A DNA stretch of 64,000 nucleotides from Paenibacillus_AM sp052180255 (GTDB lineage: Bacteria > Bacillota > Bacilli > Paenibacillales > NBRC-103111), in the NCBI RefSeq assembly GCF_052180255.1, contig NZ_CP197466.1, forward strand, positions 3,348,001 through 3,412,000, read 5' to 3'. Under the pieces are notes generated by a model, which was given only the letters and a program-made list of their open reading frames with translations, was not told the DNA's origin and searched no databases. Shown in pieces: positions 61,561-64,000 of this stretch (position 1 is its first letter; every line of letters starts with the position of its first letter). A program made the translations under genes and the position numbers.

Positions 61561-61703
61561 ACGCTTACGAGGTTAGCTGTCGGATTCGGGCGCTTGAGAG
61601 TCGCCCTACCTTGCATAACACAAGGATTCACCCCATGAGACTGATTTGTGTTTCAGGTCTCGTTGGTTCCCCCGCTTCCTGCTCATGAGCAGGAACTCAG
61701 CGA
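61561..61703 (-). ncRNA. c-di-AMP (ydaO-yuaA) riboswitch, proximal copy before kdp
   Basis: Minus-strand elements follow the ydaO consensus: CGCTGAG, GGGGGAACCAA, GGGGTGAATCC, TAGGGCGACTCTC and CCGAATCCGACAGCTAACC, ending GTAAGCG which pairs with the opening CGCT to form P1. The class normally turns genes off when c-di-AMP is high. A strong terminator follows at 61469-61507. Confidence 0.95.
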
Positions 61704-61752
61704 TAAAGACATTTATATATCAACTAATAAATTCATCATCCTCTCCCAGTCA

Positions 61753-61906
61753 ACGCTTACGAGGTTAGCTGCCGGATTCGGGCGGTGAGAGTCGCCCTAC
61801 CTTGCATAACGCAAGGATTCACCCCATTTGCAGTACATATCCGACTCTCACATCGGACATTTACCACTTGTTTGGTTCCCCCGTTTTCCTCATGGAAATT
61901 AAGCGA
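61753..61906 (-). ncRNA. c-di-AMP (ydaO-yuaA) riboswitch, distal copy before kdp
   Basis: Second full copy with CGCTTAATT, GGGGGAACCAAAC, GGGGTGAATCC, TAGGGCGACTCTC and CCGAATCCGGCAGC, closing with AAGCG (P1: CGCTT/AAGCG). It lies 49 nt upstream of the proximal copy. No clear terminator lies between the two, so both aptamers seem to act on one expression platform. A strong promoter lies 42 nt upstream. Confidence 0.95.
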
Positions 61907-61947
61907 TTCAGAACTGAAAACTGTTTAATTTCTAAATCATGAGACGA

Positions 61948-61976
61948 ATCATACGCCTCACACAGTTTTTTGTAAA
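61948..61976 (-). promoter_or_regulatory. sigma-A promoter of the kdp riboswitch transcript
   Basis: TTTACA (61971-61976) and TATGAT (61948-61953) are spaced 17 nt. The -35 region CTTTACAAAAAA recurs in the promoter of the third riboswitch. Confidence 0.8.
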
Positions 61977-62090
61977 GCGTGGTAATTGCAAGAAAATGAT
62001 CTTACTTTGCTAGAATAACGCTTACTTTCATTTCAATCTTCCAATATCTCCTTCAAGCTATGATTTTCATCGTTTTTTACTTATTTGATA

Positions 62091-62498
62091 TCAATTTGCA
62101 TTTTCAAGCAAGAAAGTCACATCATTACTATGGGTATGAATCACATAATTAGCACCCAATCCTTTATAAATAAGACGGGGTTGAACCTCTTTTGTAATGA
62201 CATAGATCGGCTCACTCGTCCAGGAACGGCATATTTGAATAAATCTGCAGCATAACGGTAAACTTTGTTCAAATAAATAAATTTGGCTATACGCATGTGC
62301 GGGAACAATCCACGTGCTGAGTTCAGAAGTGTTGATCAGTACAATCTGCTCCACACCCGATTTTAACAGCCTTTTATACTCCGATTTATTATTCGTTAGC
62401 ACAGCAAAGGGCTTATTCAACCTTTGTAATGCACCAATAAACTGTTCTGAAGCTTCCGTATATCCAACCACCAATATCAATTCATTCTGATTACCCAT
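62091..62498 (-). CDS. small TrkA-N/RCK-like Rossmann protein under a c-di-AMP riboswitch
   Basis: The 135-residue protein looks like a single TrkA-N/RCK_N domain: ELILVVGYTEASEQFIGAL at the start, alternating strand/helix with AVLTNNKSEYKRLLKSG, YVITKEVQPRLIYKGLGANYVI near the end. The usual GxGxxG is altered to GYTEAS, so nucleotide binding may be changed. No RCK_C or channel follows. The gene sits between its own c-di-AMP riboswitch and the kdp riboswitch pair, so a K+-linked regulatory role is likely but unproven. Confidence 0.65.
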   Translation of the reverse strand: MGNQNELILVVGYTEASEQFIGALQRLNKPFAVLTNNKSEYKRLLKSGVEQIVLINTSELSTWIVPAHAYSQIYLFEQSLPLCCRFIQICRSWTSEPIYVITKEVQPRLIYKGLGANYVIHTHSNDVTFLLENAN

Positions 62499-62527
62499 CT
62501 CTCTCTTCCATCCCCTGTCTCTAACTT

Positions 62528-62689
62528 TTGCTTACGGGGTTAGCTGTCGGATTCGGACGGTGAGAGTCGCCCTACCTTGCATAACACAAGGATTCACCCC
62601 TTAACCATACAAGAATCGGCTCTCACACCGAATTATGCATGATCATCTTATTGGTTCCCCCGTTCTCTCATTCTGGAGAGATTCAGCAT
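62528..62689 (-). ncRNA. c-di-AMP (ydaO-yuaA) riboswitch before the TrkA-N-like gene
   Basis: Third copy of the same class: GGGGGAACCAAT, GGGGTGAATCC, TAGGGCGACTCTC, GTCCGAATCCGACAGC and a closing GTAAGCA that pairs with TGCT (P1 covaries from CGCT/AGCG). It ends only 30 nt before the ATG at 62498 and no terminator intervenes, so control may be through the ribosome binding site GGAAGAGAG. Confidence 0.93.
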
Positions 62690-62701
62690 CTTTCAGACAG
62701 A

Positions 62702-62730
62702 ATACTACGCTCGCTCATTTTTTTTGTAAA
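62702..62730 (-). promoter_or_regulatory. sigma-A promoter of the third c-di-AMP riboswitch
   Basis: TTTACA (62725-62730) and TAGTAT (62702-62707) are spaced 17 nt. The stretch from 62731 to 62952 otherwise shows no gene and no clear structure. Confidence 0.7.
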
Positions 62731-62952
62731 GTTTCCCCAACTCTTGCATAGCTTCATATCAGTAGAAAAAGATGACCTTTTGCATACTCCATCTCTAAAT
62801 TGCTCTTTCCATCACGCTAGTTCTTCAAATTTCCACATTATTTACACATTCCATACATCTACAATAGCTATGAACCTATCTCTTATGTTAAAATAAAAAC
62901 TGTTGAGTTTTTTTGGAGTTTAAGATATTATCCTGACAGGTGGTGTAAAACA

Positions 62953-63516
62953 TTGCAGAAAAAGAACTATATATGGTTATATGTGTCGATCATTGCGTTT
63001 ATCATACTTTGCGCATTAGCATTTGTGTTCCAATCGATTTATTTTATTTATGCAGCTAGTGCAGTTCCTATTATTATTGTGTTATTCATGCCAGACATGA
63101 ACGGTGTGCAATGGATTTCACCTAGTAAAAGTAAGAATAGACTGCTCATTTACAAGGTTCAAGCCAGTGATCCTTCCGACTCCGATATGTTGATCATTTC
63201 CTTTCAACCTGGTTATGTGAACTGGAATAAACGTTATTTATACTTCTCATTAGATAAAATACCAACATTACCTCAAGTTCAAGTTGAGGATTTTACAACG
63301 AACCTAGCTGTTCTCTCGTCCGATCTTCATATGCATAAGAGTAAACAAGGTTTTGTTGGCATCTCTGTACCAAATCTCATCGAACGCTCCAAACCGATGC
63401 CTTATACGACTAATGAAGTAAATCGTATGACTATTCGTATGGCTGATCTTCATCATGTTGCAACAAGTCGTAAGCTTAAAACATCAGTTGGTGCTAAAAA
63501 GTCACTCCGCGCTTAA
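62953..63516 (+). CDS. two-helix membrane protein of unknown function
   Basis: 187 residues starting at TTG, with GGTGG about 8-12 nt upstream. Two adjacent hydrophobic helices (about 6-27 and 30-46) anchor a soluble domain with mixed strands (LLIYKVQASDPSD, GYVNWNKRYLYFS). The C-terminus is basic (KLKTSVGAKKSLRA). I do not recognise the family. It stands alone before a strong terminator and diverges from the c-di-AMP locus. Confidence 0.75.
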   Translation: MQKKNYIWLYVSIIAFIILCALAFVFQSIYFIYAASAVPIIIVLFMPDMNGVQWISPSKSKNRLLIYKVQASDPSDSDMLIISFQPGYVNWNKRYLYFSLDKIPTLPQVQVEDFTTNLAVLSSDLHMHKSKQGFVGISVPNLIERSKPMPYTTNEVNRMTIRMADLHHVATSRKLKTSVGAKKSLRA

Positions 63517-63540
63517 CTAAAATGTTCATAGATATAACAA

Positions 63541-63572
63541 ATGCCGCCTTCCCAACTTGGGATAGGCGGCAT
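63541..63572. terminator. bidirectional terminator before the window end
   Basis: ATGCCGCCT pairs with AGGCGGCAT around an inner CCCAA/TTGGG stem and continues into TTTTC. It serves the membrane protein (+) and, on the other strand, the Pro/Thr-rich gene. Confidence 0.85.
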
Positions 63573-63609
63573 TTTCTTTTAACCGGATTAGCCCCCAGCC
63601 GGAGGCGTA

Positions 63610-64000
63610 TTAGTTGGTTTTTCCACTTGCTGGAGCATTACTTTCCCCATTGCCGTTATTATGCGATGGAGTAGTGCTCGCTGGTGGTTTAGGAGAAACC
63701 GGTGGCTTCGGTGTTGCTGTCGGTTTATTCGACTCATTCGGTGATGTAGTCGGTTTGTCCGTCGGCTTATCACTCGGTTTATCTGTTGATTTATTCGTCG
63801 GCGTTGGCTTATTCGTCGGCTTATCAGTAGGAGTGGAAGAAGGCTTCAATGTTGACGTAGGCGTAGGAGATGGTTTCTTCGTGCCTGTCGGTTTTTTAGA
63901 AGCTTCATTCTTCTGCAAATCAGCTAATTTTTGATCCAATTTTCCTGATTTTTCATCTTCTAGCAACTGATTTAATTCCATTTTGTTAAATGACTGGTTA
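63610..64000 (-). CDS. Pro/Thr/Ser/Lys-rich C-terminus of a protein cut by the window edge
   Basis: The frame is open to the right edge (upstream residues read NQSFNK before the first ATG at 63981), so the protein starts outside. The visible 130 residues have a helical stretch NQLLEDEKSGKLDQKLADLQKN and then a low-complexity tail of tandem units such as PTxKPTxKP and DKPTDKP, ending in P/S/G/N. Such tails are typical of cell-wall-spanning linkers on penicillin-binding proteins or kinases and anti-sigma factors. The folded part is not in view, so no function is given. Confidence 0.7.
   Translation of the reverse strand, partial: NQSFNKMELNQLLEDEKSGKLDQKLADLQKNEASKKPTGTKKPSPTPTSTLKPSSTPTDKPTNKPTPTNKSTDKPSDKPTDKPTTSPNESNKPTATPKPPVSPKPPASTTPSHNNGNGESNAPASGKTN

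Noticed and set aside
61551..62690. Three similar repeats spaced through 1.1 kb, at first sight CRISPR-like or an IS remnant
   Set aside because: Each unit is about 150 nt with the ydaO riboswitch conserved blocks and a pairing P1 stem; spacers are not unique short sequences and no cas or transposase gene is near.
63614..63934. Plus-strand frame rich in Gly/Val/Leu opposite the Pro/Thr-rich tail
   Set aside because: Its valine-glycine repeats are the mirror of the low-complexity minus-strand tail; no start signals.

Overview
The window looks like chromosomal DNA of a Gram-positive, endospore-forming member of the Bacillota, most probably Paenibacillus or a close relative. The evidence is the strong GGAGG-type ribosome binding sites, frequent TTG/GTG starts, a Spo0E-like phosphatase, MutS2, Amj, YcnJ/YcnI-type copper genes, a T-box leader on pheST, a cobalamin riboswitch and ydaO-type c-di-AMP riboswitches. 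The genus is inferred from gene content and could not be tested by a database search. Most of the sequence is ordinary core genome with no transposase, phage or CRISPR array.

Layout. 1-3.2 kb: a putative amino-acid-hydroxylating cluster (Rossmann protein, 2OG-Fe dioxygenase, PLP aminotransferase, LysR regulator). 3.3-6.3 kb: a membrane-anchored RidA-like protein, an integral-membrane zinc protease, a cysE relic and an Sfp-type phosphopantetheinyl transferase preceded by a 15-codon leader ORF. 6.3-12.3 kb: a stand-alone 5'-3' exonuclease, a cre-controlled sugar symporter, a large GT-C glycosyltransferase gene split at a run of eight T, and a small DUF3934 protein. 12.3-14.7 kb: two overlapping DndB-like DGQHR genes. 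14.8-27.4 kb: a co-directional run of 13 genes behind one promoter and a B12 riboswitch (btuFCD, cobT, cobU, cbiB, cobS, cobD, cobQ, adenosyltransferase, then a pseudouridine synthase, an ArsC-like protein and a site-2 protease). It covers B12 uptake and the late biosynthesis steps, but not corrin ring synthesis.

27.4-36.9 kb: a gene-free stretch with mirrored hairpins, a Spo0E-like gene, alaR-alaT, cysK, a YeiH transporter, a zinc-ribbon protein, two small membrane proteins, mutS2, a YvlD-like protein and a CuA-type lipoprotein. 36.9-44.4 kb: an unusually long ZapA-coiled-coil protein, T-box-controlled pheST, a secreted DUF3298/stalk-domain protein, and tRNA-Gly and tRNA-Pro. 44.5-54.4 kb: aldo/keto reductase, amj, a TVP38 protein, a CcdC-like protein, copper genes ycnJ and ycnI flanking a two-component system, dfrA and thyA.

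54.4-62.7 kb is a potassium/c-di-AMP locus. It holds kdpF-kdpA-kdpB-kdpC with an extra 34-residue ORF ahead of kdpF and a 777-residue protein made of two KdpD N-terminal modules without a histidine kinase. Two tandem c-di-AMP riboswitches and a terminator lie in front of the operon, and a third riboswitch of the same class precedes a small TrkA-N-like gene upstream. No kdpE is present, so control appears to have moved from the KdpDE phosphorelay to c-di-AMP-sensing RNA. The window ends in an unknown membrane protein and the Pro/Thr/Lys-rich C-terminus of a truncated gene.
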